The notes: generated by a model from the sequence alone, not told the origin. Counted from the stretch's first letter, positions 1 to 13,904 are shown. The stretch: 64,000 bases of DNA from Serilophus lunatus (GCA_013399895.1 VXBA01001255.1:1178001-1242000); one strand, 5' to 3'. Translations and numbers: made by a program.

Positions 1-3000
1 AGAATTTCTTTTCATAAAATACTCAGATTTTTACTTTTTCCCAACTGAGTAAAATTTACAAATCTCAAAATAACCATGAAAGAAAACTCCACTGAGAATT
101 TTAATCTCACCACTCGAGGGGGAAAAAATTGCAACTGACATCCCAAAAAGAATGTGAAATGACAAAATTAAAAGTGCCTATATTAGAAATCAAAATATTT
201 CCCTTTCAGAGATGAAATGTGTCTTTTTTTTTTTTTCTTCCTCAGAAACTTCGGTAAAACTCACACAATCTTAAAGTTCTGCAGTTCTCTGGGAATTGTT
301 GGGGGGGAAAAGCCAGCTGCATTACACCATAATTATTTTTGGTATAGCCATAGCAATCATTCTGCAGAGGTATCTTTGAACCCATCCAAATATGCATATC
401 AGTTGCTGACTATCTGAACCTATCCAAATGTGCGTGTTAGTTGCTGACTAGCTACATTAAGGACCCTGAGTAATATTTCTATCCTTTCTTATTAGTAAAT
501 CTGGGATAAAATCTCAGTATTTAACATTTCCAAGCTAATATTTGTATTTGACACCATGCTGTGGTGTACATATGCACCAGTTTGTGGACTAATAGTTTAG
601 GTGTCTCCATCTGGTGTAGAGATCCTATCTTGAAAACACTTTACAAGCTTTTCTATTAGAAACTTTCTACTTTTTGAGAATCTGTATCAGCTTCTGAATG
701 TCTTCAAGATTATCCATAGTTTCAGCATTCTCCTTGTATCTTTTACAGTGGTTCAAATACCAGTAATAGATCTGCTCAAACATATATGTACAAAAAACCC
801 CAAATCATTAAAACCAGAAAATTAGTTATTTCTGCCCTAGAGGTCAGTAATCTCTTTCCCCCTTGTAGTGATACTTGGAATAACGTACACAGGACCTCGG
901 TTTTGGAAATATTAACTTTTTCAGAAAACATTTTTCTCCTTTGCTGTTCTCACTTCTTTGTTATTTAGCCTGCAAAGGTTAGTTCATGTTTGTTTCTTTT
1001 TTTTTTTCCCTGCCCTCTGTGGCTGTCAGTGTGTAGTACTGAGGAACCTAATGAACAGAGACATGCATATTATGTTGTTCTAAATGTCAGAATAGGGGCT
1101 GTCAAGAAGCACAGTAATGAAATGAAAAATATTGTCTCGCCTTTCCTTTATTTCTTGCTTTGTTTTTTTTTTCTGGGACTGTGTGTTTTTCTCCCTTCTT
1201 TACCACTTACCAATCAATGCAAGCTAACAAGAGCAAGAAGCAAAAATAAGCAAACTAGAAACAGAACGCGAAGGAGATGAAAATCCAGTCTTACGCCACC
1301 TCTGCTGTGAATACAGGTAACTCCTATTGCATAGGAATACAAGGCTCCAGAAAGTCTGTGATTCATTAGGATCAGCAGCTGAAGTTGATTATTCTGCCAT
1401 AGCAGGGGGGAAACAGAAAGAGAGTCAAAACTTTATCACTTCTGCACTGACAGCTCAGAGTAAAAGATATTTGATCCTGGGTTTACCACCTCCCCAGCAA
1501 ACACACCTACCAGGAGATACAGCAATAAAAATGCTTTTAGTTACTCATACAAAGCAGAAAAGCTCCAACAGGCAACAAACAGACCGAAGCCTTGGTGGGT
1601 TAGCACTCTTAGCTAGGAAAAGACATACTGTCGAAGAGGTGCTTAGACCTGGCTCATCCATCTCCCAAAAGAAAATAGCTCCCAGTGGCTATTCTGGGAA
1701 GGACAGGGTATTTGCTCTTTGGACACCATTATGTTTTTCTTCAAACCAAAACAGAATTTTCAAGGAAAATATACTTTGTTAATCACTCTCGACCTGTGAC
1801 TGCTTTTTAAGACTCAGGATGTGATGACCCAGGTAGCTATAGGTTTCAAAGTGGAAATCAGTGCATGGGCAGAAAACACTGCTCTCTGAACTAGCCAGTT
1901 TAGGCCCTAGGACGGTCTTTGCTATCACAGGAGAAATTCTAGGGTAAAAATGGCTAAATTTTTCTCAGACCTACCTTAGCTCATGATCAACTGTTCCATG
2001 CTATTCCACCACATTCTACCTTGCACTTCTGCCCCAGGTTTACAACTGGCTTAAATCTTTGTTTCAACCACATTTTCAACTGCTCTGCAAACACATCTTG
2101 CCAGTCTCCCTGAGGTTATCGGCCAGTTTTTCCTTTATTGCAGCACTAGTTCCAAAGGATTACATTTGAACTGGCTTTTCATCCCTGGCAAAAAAAATAC
2201 TTGGTCTCATCAAACTGCTGAACTAGCTGCCCAGGAAGGTAGAGAACAAAAGCCTGTACACTGCTGCTGATCAGGTTTGTAACATATTGGGAAAGAAGCG
2301 ACAGGCCACACTCCGTGGTGTGTAATTCATCTGCTGTTAATGATGTGTGTCCAGAAAGAAAGCCAGCCCACACTGCCTCACCTACACAGAAACCAGCACC
2401 TGACACAACTGCCAGGACACTAGGTCAGAGATCTGTAACACTCTGCAGTTCTCACAACTGCAAGTTTACTCCTGGGAATGCTACGTGAGCGCTGTGTTAA
2501 AACATGCCCCCACTTATTCGAACTCAGCTAAAAAAAGGACATGGACTGCAAAAATCATTGCGTTCAAGTTTTACCCACTACACAAAGTGATCTGTGATAA
2601 TCCAACTTAATTTCATTTACACCAACAGCTCATCTTGGATACATTTTATTAGCTGCATTCGCATCACCCCCAGGTCCTCTCTGCAAATGCTTTCCACGTT
2701 ACACAACACGATACTAAAGTCATACTAATGACTTTCATCGTTCCATAGTGATAGAGATTTTACAAACAAAACAGCAAAACCAAATTTCTAAAGGCATTTA
2801 CTATAACTTCTTGGCCTATGAAATTTACAATGTTACCTCTAGACTAGCCTAAAACCATCAGATGGGCCCTACGAGATTCAAGTGGCGACTTCAAAATTAC
2901 AACGGGCCTTTGTTTAGCAAGGCACAACTAGCATCCCTAATGTTTCCAGGCGTCCATGCTTTGCATGTATGTTTGCACATGTTTCAGTCAAGACTGCAGC

Positions 3001-5365
3001 TGTCCTGGGATATGCCACAGTACTAAAAAAACACATAGTCGTTAGTCCACTTTCCTGACTTGCACACCATTGGCTCTCAGCAAAGTTGGGTTCAGGCTGC
3101 TTCTCAATATTTTGTTGAAATCATTTTAAAGAGATGTATTTGAATCGAACCAGTTTCTTGTGAGGACTCTTAATGTGGTAATCAGACAGCTCCTTTTGAC
3201 CACTAAAATCCCAGGAAAAAAAAAGAGAAAACAAAAAGAAGAAGAGGAGCATACACCACCTCCAGAGCTTCTGGGACTCAAGACACCACATACAGTTTGG
3301 TTGCTCTGTCTTTATGAGCTGAAAAGGTTTAGACAGACTGTCCCACATAGACTCAGGCAGGCTTCAATATAACTATTTTGTTAATAAAGTATTGTAATAC
3401 ACATAGCTACGTAGAAAATGGTAACTAGATTTAAGGGCATAACTATATTTACAAGACTCTTCTGATGAAATCATCATGCTGCCTTCTAATTGGGAAAGAG
3501 AGAAAGAAATACACAGGCACAATCAAGACAGCTTAAGTCCATCTCAATGTGTAGTGATCCATGAATCCCTCATTAAAACTCTAGAGATACCTTCCATCAC
3601 CTACTTAGCAGAAACATAAGTCAATAACAAAGAAGCACTGAATTAAGCTTTCACAAGCTTGCTGATCACCTATAACTGAGCAGGAAACTAAAGGACTCGA
3701 ACCTTTTTAACCATTATGCGTCAATAAACCATATTTCCCAGGCTGTTGTGTTTGAGAGTATACACATTCAAAAACTGGAAATAATTGGGCACCTATCTAT
3801 TCCCTTCTTCATCTCTACCTTCCAAACACCACATAGAACTTCAGGACTGTAAAAAAGGGGGAACAAAACCAGAACACAGGAATACTCCCAATGAACTGTT
3901 TGTTGAGACAGCTATGTGAATAAATGTTTCCAAATAAATTCACAAATAAGCCTGAATAATTCATGACTGAAAATTTTACAAGCTGCTCATGAATAAAAAC
4001 AACAAACCAGAGAAATCATTATCTGGGGCAAATTACTTATACAACTCATATTGTTTTTAGCTATTTTACACCAATCAGCAAATATCAGGGTCTCTACTAA
4101 CTACACAAGTAACAAGAACTATGGAGTCATGAAGACTTGTGTGATTTGCTTTCCACCTGGACTGCAAATTGACAGGTGTGCAATGATAGAGAAGGACAAC
4201 CACATGCTAAACAGCTAAACTACCAACTCCGTATTTCATCAGTCTTTGTTATGAAGAATCTCTAAAGTAAAAACTCCTTCATTTTTCTGCATCCTTCAAT
4301 GAACAGAAAAAAGATCTGATACTGCCCACTAATCCCCCTCTGTGACAGAAGCGATAGCAGAAGTTTAGACAGAAAGCATTAAAATTGTGCATATAAAGGG
4401 TGACACTTCCCCTTAATAACTTCCAGCAGTCAGCAGATTACACTCTTCCTAATTCAAAAACTATTGTGACTATTGTGCCTAATAATAAAAGGATCAGAGA
4501 GAGCAATCAAGGATGATCAAAGATGTGGAATGACCTTTTTTTTTTAGTGAGAAACTACTCCAACTCTCAATCCAAGTAAGAAACAAAGGAGATATGAAAG
4601 ACATCTGTAAAGTCACAAGTCTCCTGAATTGATTATTCACTAGTTTTCAGCATGCAGGACTTAGGACAGCAAACAAAACTGGGAGGAGGTTGAAAGTATT
4701 ATATATAAATAAGCAGAGAAGTTTCTTCCCACTACATTTTGTACATACTAACAGCTGAAAGGGAAACAGAAGCTCAGGAGAGAAAAAACATGCATTGAGG
4801 TCAATCAAATAAACATATATCTAGCAATGTTTGTGCCAGTTTTCCTGGGCATGCAATTTTAACTACTTTTTGAGAGAGCATATCACCAATTATTTTGTTG
4901 TTATAGTTACCACAGGTATTTTTGGCTCTCATTAACTTGTATAAATCTGTTTATTAGTTATTCCTATTTTAGGCATCTATAAAAACCACTGGTCAGCAAG
5001 AATTTCAATGTTTGCCAAACACGGATGCTAGTATTCTCTTCCTTAATCTTTTTTAATTCAATCAGTAGAGCAAGATGTATGGCAGTGTCTATTATACTCA
5101 GCTTACAGGGGCCCTTGGCATGATGACAACTTTTAGAGGAGACAACAACACCAACTATAATAAAGAGAGGCAAAATGCAGCATCTCTCTCCCTCAAATCT
5201 TTTAAAGACAGTCCCAGTCTTCATGCTTGTCATCAGGATGAAACAAATTCGTTACAGTCTAAAAAGAATTTAAAATACTACCACCCCCAAATCAGAGAGA
5301 AAGATACTGTGTTTCTGTAATGGCTAAAGCCCGAAGGTCAAGACCTTGAGTTACTGCTTTTCCCA
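1..5365. other. non-coding stretch, no gene seen
   Basis: This is AT-rich unique sequence. The longest open frame (1327-1782, 151 codons) has no recognisable domain, no biased composition and no context, so I treat it as chance. The stretch holds a 38-bp-period tandem duplication (384-455) and a T13 run at 224-236 that ends in a splice-acceptor-like TTCTTCCTCAG. Several purine- or pyrimidine-rich tracts occur, for example near 3218-3250. I see no CpG cluster, no tRNA and no clear transposon. Confidence 0.6.
384..455. repeat. imperfect tandem duplication, period 38 bp
   Basis: Two adjacent copies begin with ATCCAAAT at 384 and 422 and share AGTTGCTGACTA followed by CT. They differ by a few substitutions, such as ATGCATATC against GTGCGTGTT. 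The divergence suggests an old local duplication rather than an active satellite. Confidence 0.8.
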
Positions 5366-5369
5366 GCTC

Positions 5370-5430
5370 CAAAAGGGACTCAAACCTAGGCCTATCACAT
5401 TTCAAAAAAACACCTTGGCCACTGACATAC
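5370..5430 (-). repeat. SINE-like fragment (tRNA-derived or MIR-type), degenerate
   Basis: The plus strand reads GGGACTCAAACCTAGGCC followed by an accept-and-anticodon-side-like stretch ending CCTTGGCCACTGA. This resembles the reverse complement of a tRNA-type pol III box B region (GGTTTGAGTCCC) as found in old tRNA-derived SINEs. No full cloverleaf can be drawn, so a functional tRNA is excluded. Family assignment is a guess from memory of consensus sequences. Confidence 0.3.
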
Positions 5431-8400
5431 TGATTAACTTATAAAGTGGAATTAATTCCCTGCTTTCAATCTTTTTTCCGCATTGAAATCCCCTTTCACA
5501 AATTCCCCTTTCATCCAATAGGAATCTGTTTCATGGAAATACTTCTGAGCACCTCCAAACATGATTAATGAACTAAACAAAAAAACTCCAAAAACCCATA
5601 AACTCAGTGTATTAAAAGGGGTGAAAGGAAAATCCAGTGAGTAAATTACGGTAGGAAAAAAAGAAGATACTCAGGTTTCGAAGTAAATGTAATGTTTTCT
5701 TCCAGTAGCAGAATTAGGCAGGAAAGAGGGGAAGGAGGAAAAAAAACAAAAGGAAAAGACTGCATGTCATCTTGAAATGTTTTAACACAAAACAAATAAT
5801 TACGGAAGACACAAGGTTTCATTTCAGAAGACAAAAGCTGGTATAGAGAGAATCGATTACATACTATAATTGCATTCATGCTTAAGAGCCATTAGCATGA
5901 GAGCCCTGTGCATGTTTCAAGGGGAAATGTAGTCTTCTGTTTATTCGTTTCACTAAATACCCACAAAGGCCTTCAGGGGATTATTTCAGAATTAAGACCA
6001 GAGGAGGGTAAAGCCCTAAAACTACTTGGAAAGAAATTTCCTCTCTATGCCCTGTTATATTCGCTGTCAGTGAGCAGCTCTTTCTTAAACATACAGTTAC
6101 TGACAGTGATTTGGAATGGTCGCCCAGAAAGGGTGGAAGGGTCAAGTAAAGAAAAGAACTTAGCTGTTCTGTGTCTGGCCTGCTCCCGGGCTTGCTATTC
6201 AAACACCCAGAGACATTCCAGAGGCTCCAGGCTTAGCCAAGGGACAAAGGCTTTAAGTGCTGAGAAGCCATTTCTGAAGGAAATTCAGAAAGTAAAAATT
6301 TGCTTCTGAGGAGTTTCTCAGACACCTGATCTTATTTGCAAACTAGGACTGCAGCATAGCCATTGCCAGCTAAAAGGGGCTAGCATACAACTCTCAGAAA
6401 AAGAGGGAGTATGCAAGAAGAAACTTTATGAAAACATGCCAGTCAGCCATTAGGGACCTACTTTGCAAGATCTATTTATGGTGGTGCCTTTCTGGTTAAG
6501 ATCCAGAAGTTCCTGAAGGATTTAGAAGCACCCATGAACTCCAAACACACACAGTTTTCCCAAACCAGTAATCCCAGCTTCTACTGGAACACAATTCACT
6601 CAATTCCATCTGAAGAAAGGATGAACAGGAAAAGTATCTCAAAAGGCAAACAAGGTGAAAAGACTGAAAGAGACCTTTCCTGGGAAAGGAACTATGTCCT
6701 AGGGCAAGACTGGGGTTGGGGGGATACACACAACCAAAACTCTGGGAATCAGATATACAGATATACAATACCTAGATTGTTTATTCTGAGCTCACTAGAC
6801 AATATAAAACTGAAAAATTAGCATGCAATGAATAATTTATTTAGCACTTTACTATTGTTTAAACAAATCACTTTCAGGAAAGCAATGTGTATTCAAGCAA
6901 TAAATCACTGTTTAGCACTCTGTCACAAGCAGAAGATAATACTTGACAGTATTATTGAATGATGTTGCATGGCCACAAGGCAACTACAACAGAGATAGGA
7001 ATGATGTTCTTTTACAATAAACTGCCTCCTCTTCACTCCAGGGAAGAAATTGGATCTTTAAAGTAAAACTTTCATTCTGGGGCAGCAGGAGTAGTGAAAC
7101 TTAAGGCCATAAGTGCATTTTATCTTTAGGTCTCAAAGGTGCCAATGAAAACATTAATTGATCACTCTTCACAAGAGCTCTCTAATGTAGGTTGGTTTTA
7201 CTACACACATCAAGCATGCAAAGTTCAAGAGAGTTTTTTATAGAAGGCAGGGTGGGAATACTTAGTCTGATGTAGTAAGTAAGCAAACTCTGGGTCTCCA
7301 CTCTTGAAATTATTTTTCCCAGTCCTCTAACAGATGGAGAGATGGGCTTCTTAAGTTCCTGACCTGCTGTACACATTGAGTCCCAGCTTCCATCCTGTTT
7401 AGGTCTAACAGGACATGAGTTAAAGCTTTCTATTCCCCTTTCTGTAATTTTATTTTCTTTTTGCATCCACGCAGATCAGAATATATACATTTTTGCCTGA
7501 TCTTCAGTCATTGATGAACAACACTACCTTAACAGATACAAGCTATGTTTCCCAGAAACTGAGAAAACAAACAAACCTTGCACAAAGATGATTTTTATTC
7601 TGCACAGTCTTTCAATACACTGTACTGGGGACATCTATTCTTCCAAACACTTGTCCATCCAAAAACACTGTCTAGCAGTCCCTATGCATCTTACACTAAC
7701 AAATTACAATAAAATGCATTGCTCCCTAGATGAATTCGGTAAGCCTCATCTTACAGCAAACTGTGTTAATGGAGTTAAATTAGAAGTTCATTTCACTCAG
7801 TCCTAAAATTCATGAAGTGCCTTAGGAGGTCTCAGGCTGCCAACACTAATTTGGTCACTTGTTATGCCTCAATAGTGATAAGAAGATGAAAAATCACGTC
7901 CTTGTGTTCTCAGCTTCTCCCAAATCAGCAGAAATCTCAGGGCCAAATTCAGTACAACAATTAGTTTGTGTGTTAATCACATGAACAACAACACAAAGCA
8001 AGAATTTAGTGCACTTGGTTTGCTATGAATAAATAAGACAAACCATCCATTCAGTTTGCACTCTCTGGTCACCACAGGCAATGAAGAATTAGACTAACAA
8101 AGAGCTTTCTAACGTCTCTCAACATTCATCACTTGCTCTAGAAAGAGACAGGGCAGCAGGTAAGGACAACTCACCTTAACTAATTGGATGTTTTCATTAC
8201 TGAAAATTAGATCACTCCAAAACTCTGGAGGAGTGAGCCCAGTCCAAAAAACAGAGCCATTTCAGCCACCACCTAGTACATTGTGTTATCTGAGTATTTC
8301 CTGATTAAACAAGAAAAGTTCTCCAGTCCCCTGCATTGTTCCACCCACTCCAGCTGCAACAAAATATGCCAGCAGCAGCTCTTTGTATTAAGCTGCAAGG

Positions 8401-10568
8401 CATCTTGAGACCAATTGTAATTCAAAGGTCATATTTTCCAAGCTGTTTATAGACAGTAATTTGTAAGGTTGTAATGTCACATGTTGTCAATAATTCAAGG
8501 TGGGAAATTTAAACAGTTAATAGGTCATCACATCTTCACTTTCCCATCTTATCTCTTTCTCCCCAAAGAGCTGTTAAATGATGCTTCTTCTGAGCATATT
8601 CCTTGAACTTCAGACTCAAAGGTTTCATTTGTTTATGGAAAGAAACTTAGGATGGTAAGATGTAAGTAATCCCTTAATAGGCACCGAGGGATCATAACAG
8701 ACATAAAGTGCACATTTCAGACTTGGGATATAAATTGCTGTTAAAGGTCTATTCTCACTGGGGCTTTATATTCTATAGAACAGGTTGATGCTGTCAGAAT
8801 GAAAACTGTTGCATTTTAGCAAAGAGAAGAGAACTTAGTCAAAAACAACGTGTTAAACAAACTGAGATATACTCAAAGTAAGATGCTTCCCCCAGTTCTT
8901 TTGAGGGCTGAAAACAAACAAACTAAACACACACACACAACCTTGTAATTAAAACATGAATTATGGATTGTTTCTTTTTCTCTTCCCTCTATCCCATTCA
9001 ATTTATAGCCGAAGACTAAACGGCTCCCATGTGTGTCATCAACTCTGACAGCCAGCCAGGGCAGGAGTAGTAACAAGCACAAGCATCAAATATAACAACA
9101 GTATAAGGGTTTGCACCCTGGAAAGCTGCACCTATCTCTTGCTGCATTCCCACTTAGGATCCCCGCAAAACTTGTTTTGAGAAAACATCACTCTGGGAAA
9201 CCAAGAACATCTGCTGACCTGCAGCACTGATGCAAACTTCCTCAAGACACAGATCACACAAACCATAAAATGGAGCTGTATGGTCATATTCCCATGGAAA
9301 GACTGAAATGGCTATTATGTCACAGTAATGTAATTGTCCCTGGTCACAAGATCAGAGCCGTATTCCATCACTTAAGGAAACTGAAATTATTATTGTGATG
9401 GAGACATATCCACACGACCAAGGAAACTTCCTCTGTACAAAATTGACAGATTATTCTCATTCTCCTGATCTTACTGAGTGCCTAAACACATGCCCATAGG
9501 AAAAAATCTTAGAGCAAAGATAGAACAGAAAACCTGTTAGGATAGAAAACCTGTTAGCGACTCTCCAGTCAAAAGATGAAAGCAGCAGCACATGAGCCAG
9601 TTCACAAGTTAACTGCAGACTCAACACTGACTAAAGTGCAAACCAGCTATTTGTATTGAACTAAACCTCCATGTATAAAAACCCAATATTTATTTCCACA
9701 GCATTCAAAGAATATTCAGCTCACATCTCCATGCCTTTGAAAGGACTCTAGCAGAAATTAATTATTCCATCTTTTAACTGGCCATACTATGTAAAACTAA
9801 TATATAAGATAAGGCATATTAATGTTAAATGTCTTCAGAGATGCTATTAGGCCTGAGATCCTTTTAGCAGCACTGTGGCCAAAATGACAGTTCCTTCAAG
9901 TTTAAAAAATCAGGGGTTTTACTCTTTAGAAAGGCCCTCATCTCTCTCTACATTTTTCCTTTCCATTCAAAACTGAGTCTTATGTTTCTTTTCCTATAGT
10001 TTTTAACTATGTTTCCTGCCTCCTAGTTATAAAAAAAAAAAACAAACACATCTATCTGCTGCAGAGGATTCATCTCAAAGTTAATGGGCAGGATAGTAAC
10101 TCATACCTCCCATCTCCTCTTTCCAGTGGCACATTTTATCAAGAAGCTACCTCAAAAGCAGGGGAAAGTCAAAGCATATTACAAGCCAAAGCACAAAAAT
10201 CTTATTAACCCACTAAGATGTGTGACTAAAATCCTATTATCTAAAGGATAACAAAACTAAGCTGCCTTCTGCCTACATCCTCAAGGCTTTGGCAGAAAGT
10301 GGAGAGACACAGCAGTCTCAAGTGATTTGTGACCTTCATTTCTCTTCCATTTCTTCCTTATTCACTTTCAAGTGAGATGTAGGGGGAGATATTCTCATTT
10401 TTCTATATATAAACTACTTCAAGTTTAGGATTTTCATGTCATTTTGGGATTGAAAAAGCCAAATCAGTTCCTCACTTCCTTTCTCAGCAGAGGGCAAAAC
10501 AAAGGACAACAGCCTACAAGGCTCAAATTACTAACCATTTTTTATAACATCCAACCAGTGCTGGACTC
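5431..10568. other. non-coding stretch, no gene seen
   Basis: This is unique AT-rich sequence. The open frames (5908-6309 plus, 7182-7466 minus and shorter) show no family motif. It contains a short (AC)n run near 8927-8939 and a 14-bp direct repeat with 17-bp spacing at 9527-9557. A minus-strand donor-like ACTCACC lies at 8169-8175, without a convincing partner exon. Confidence 0.6.
9527..9557. repeat. short direct repeat, period 17 bp
   Basis: The 14-mer AGAAAACCTGTTAG occurs at 9527-9540 and again at 9544-9557, separated by GAT. It is a small local duplication with no other sign of function. Confidence 0.8.
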
Positions 10569-10601
10569 TTGCACCTGGATGTAACAGTCATCCAGGTGCA
10601 A
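10569..10601. repeat. perfect 13-bp inverted repeat with 7-nt loop
   Basis: TTGCACCTGGATG at 10569-10581 is the exact reverse complement of CATCCAGGTGCAA at 10589-10601, with loop TAACAGT between them. Each arm contains an E-box of the CACCTG/CAGGTG type (10572-10577 and 10593-10598), the class bound by ZEB, SNAI and some bHLH factors. The pairing is seen directly; any regulatory or hairpin role is inference. Confidence 0.85.
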
Positions 10602-13031
10602 AATCAATGATTAAAACCACCCCATGGAATCAGACATCCTTTAGACTTCAGACATTTTAAGGAACAGCACTGGTTTGTCATTCCCTCTAGTGAGAGTATC
10701 TTTAATATAAAAAAAAAACAACCCAGAAAGTGTAAGCACCTTTGTCTGTCTCTCAATCACTTCCTTCAAACTCTCTTAGCTATGCTTTGGGCCAAGCCCC
10801 CAGCTCTTACATTAAACCAGAGCACACCAACACACAGGTGCAGGGAGGATTTCGCTACAGGGTATCATATTAACTCTGAACTAGCCCACATATCCCAATC
10901 TCCCTGAGGGTTTGGCCACATAGCCCTTATAAAGCTCATTAAAAATTAAAAAACAGTGTACTGACCATATTCCTATAACTTGAAAAAAATTTGTATTAGT
11001 GCTTATCAACAAAACTAACAAGCTGCCTGAAGCGCGGAGCACAGAGAAACAGCCCATTCCTCTCAACAGACTGCAGAGAAAAGTATTGTTTCAACAACTG
11101 TATCAATGCAACAGTGAAAGTTGGAGGAAACGTATTTTGAGTTCTTCTCAGAAGTTCAGACTGTAATAAAAATATTTTGCAGCTATATAATAAAAAAACT
11201 TTGTGGTTTCAGTATTTCTGGGTATTCTTCCACATAAAAAACATCCTACAAATACAGAAGTATTGATTCCCAAACTGTATGAGCAATGGCCATCCCTTAA
11301 AGTCCAAAAAGAAATCCAAACACTTGAAGGTCTGGCAAGCCACAGACAATCTGGGAGCACCAGAGCATTGGTTTACAGATTCAATTTCAGAAAATTATTT
11401 CTCTACCCTCACTCAGGTACTCCTTTCCTATAAAAGAAACACTTCGCTTCTGAGTACAAACCTGCAGTCAAATAAGCATGTCGCTCACTTACACATTTCT
11501 GATTTTTCAGCATGGCATTCCCAAAATCTAGTCTACTGATCTTTTCACTCAGCCTTATTAAACTTCCTCCAATAGTGGCCTCAAACTAAGTAGGAGTTTT
11601 AGAGATCTGAATTTTGCACCAAAGATGGATATTGGTTCTGTATCTCTCTCACTTGCAAGCCATTACCTACAAAACATACTACAGAAATAGCATGGATTCA
11701 CTTGTTATAGCAGAGAACCTTCCTGAATTATTTCTAACAAACTTCCAGCCCTGTCACTAGTTCACTGACCCATCTACTAAATTTGTCTTACTCTTACAGT
11801 GAGCCATTTGTCAAGACAGGTATGAAATGAAGCTTTATATTCCATTCCCTTTGACTTATGTTTTACACTTGACACACGTGCCTCCAGGGAAGCACAAATT
11901 TTTCCCCACCATGTCTTCTGCTTGCTCAACACCTGTCCTCAAGGAGAATGATATTTCCGTATTTCTGCCTTTAAGCTACACTAGCAACAGAATAAATAGG
12001 TCTTACACAAGAAAAGCATTCTCATCATGTTACCTGCCAGCTTTATCCTCAGCTGCTTGTCCCATACAGATCGCTAAAGGAAGATTAACTTTTACCCTTG
12101 GCTTACTGTTAATGAAGTAGCTCGGTGTTGCAGTGTAAGTACCACCAGCAGTTTATAGTCCACAGAGAGATTAAAGATATAGGAAACAAACTGGTATCAA
12201 TTTATGTGTTTCCAGTGGTGCACCTATAATTTCCACCAGTTTGGGCTACCATTCAGGGAAGACAAGACATTCTGAGAAATTCCTACACCTGGGACACTGC
12301 ACTCTGAGGACAAGATCTTTAGCCAGTGGAAAACAGCAGAACATCATGAATTATTGCCTCCAACTTCCCCCACTGAAAGATCTGACTCACTAGGAAAAAC
12401 ATACAGCTGGAAAAACTCCAAAAGAAAAATTACATAAGCAAGGACTGCAACTCTTGCCCCAACTGCACAAATGTCAGGAGCCATGAAAAAAAGTCTGTAA
12501 GCTCAGGATGCTCAGCTCTCCAAAGGCTCTCCCTTATTCTTTTTCTACTGAAGTGAAAGTTTCATGAATACATTTGAAGGCTATCCCCCAAAATGAAACA
12601 GAAATAGAAATTCTGTTAGTACTGAACTTAGTAAAATTAAATTTGTCAGGGAAACTAACGAAAGCTCCTTCCCAATCTGCAAAGGACACCACTGATGCTA
12701 TTTGCACCATGCTCAAAAAAAGCCACACCTGAGAGCGGAGAGTGACTGGGGAAGCAATGCTGTATATTACCCTTTACTGTGAAAAAGCCTCCTCAGTTTT
12801 ATCACTGGTCTTGCAATCTGCTGTACTAAAGATGTACCTGATGCTACAGGAAGGGCTTATGTGTAATTTTATGAAATAACAAAAACTTAGTTTCCTATTT
12901 GTGTTAAAAATTTAGAAACTGTAACTAAAAAGAAAAATCTCATGAAGCAGAGACAAGAATATACGTCTTTCATCTAGAAGGAGTCTCATGAACCTATAAG
13001 CTGTCATTATGATTTTTTTTTTTTTCAACAG
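10602..13031. other. non-coding stretch, no gene seen
   Basis: Open frames in this stretch (11203-11433, 11279-11539 and 11827-12120 on plus; 12534-12728 on minus) are short and mutually overlapping, with no recognisable domains. The stretch ends in a T13 run at 13013-13025 followed by CAACAG, a good splice-acceptor look-alike. No repeat family was recognised. Confidence 0.6.
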
Positions 13032-13088
13032 TGAACATGGAATTCCAAGACACAACATAACCAGACAGTGGCTTCTCCTTTTTCTAGG
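13032..13088 (+). other. exon-like unit bounded by strong splice signals (unproven)
   Basis: A T13 tract plus CAACAG ends at 13031, and a near-ideal donor AGG|GTAAGT starts at 13089. The enclosed 57 bp (19 codons) is open in one frame, beginning GAA CAT GGA at 13033; the other two frames contain stops. The peptide is not recognised. No upstream or downstream exon in a compatible phase could be identified, so a cryptic exon, a lncRNA exon or coincidence are all possible. Confidence 0.2.
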
Positions 13089-13904
13089 GTAAGTTACAGC
13101 CAGTGTGAAAAAGCATCAGCTCTACAAATTCAGTTGTGACAAGCCAAAACAAAATTCAGTTCTAAGTAATGAGCTTCCTATCATTTTAAAAGGGTTTATC
13201 ACTGTACAAATGCATCTAAAGATTAAAGACTACTCAGCTGAAACCAACTGACATGTCATTAAACCAGTAAAATCTTTCCATAAAAACTATCTTATCCTTT
13301 TTAAACCAGTTTCCTTTTCAACAGAAAAAAAGAATTTTAAGCATGTTAGAGGATGATTAAAGCAAAACCAGGCTGAAAAATGTCACATTGTTTCTCAAAG
13401 AAAGAACTCTGGTCCTTTGGCTTTAATTTCCTTCACAGAGAAAATAAGTTATTTAGTGTTATTTCCATGTTAAATTTCTAGCAGAGTTTGAAATGGTGCC
13501 AAACTATCAGTACAAAATGAACCAGAACATCTTGCTGGAGAAAAAACAAATGAAGAGGCAGTAACTCTGGTTCACTAATATCCATCTTACTATGAAAAGG
13601 CAGACATCCTGGAGTCAAAGACAGAGCCAAAGTGTTTTTTTGTTGTCTGTTTCCTCCTAGTTTTTCCTATTTCTTCCTCCCTCTATATGCAGAAAGCAAA
13701 GCAATTGCTCATGTCAAACCAGTATAGTGATAAGAAACTATGCCTACGTATTGGGTCTGTCTGAGATGGAGAAGAGAGAATGGCACAAAGTGAATGTAAT
13801 CCTTGCCATCAGCTGCACAAAGCACAGCTCAGCCCAGCTGGATGCAGCAGTACTGGAAACACAGGATGGGACCAGCAGCAGTCTGATGCTGAATTTTATT
13901 TTAG

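Noticed and set aside
224..254. Strong acceptor-like tract (T13 CTTCCTCAG) followed by CGGTAAAA
   Set aside because: The enclosed segment would be only 8 nt; no other donor nearby makes a plausible exon.
1327..1782. 151-codon plus-strand open frame
   Set aside because: No recognisable domain, no splice or promoter context, ordinary AT-rich surroundings; length is within chance for 64 kb scanned in six frames.
8142..8160. 18-bp microexon candidate (CTTGCTCTAG ... CAG|GTAAGG)
   Set aside because: Too short and the pyrimidine tract is poor; likely chance.
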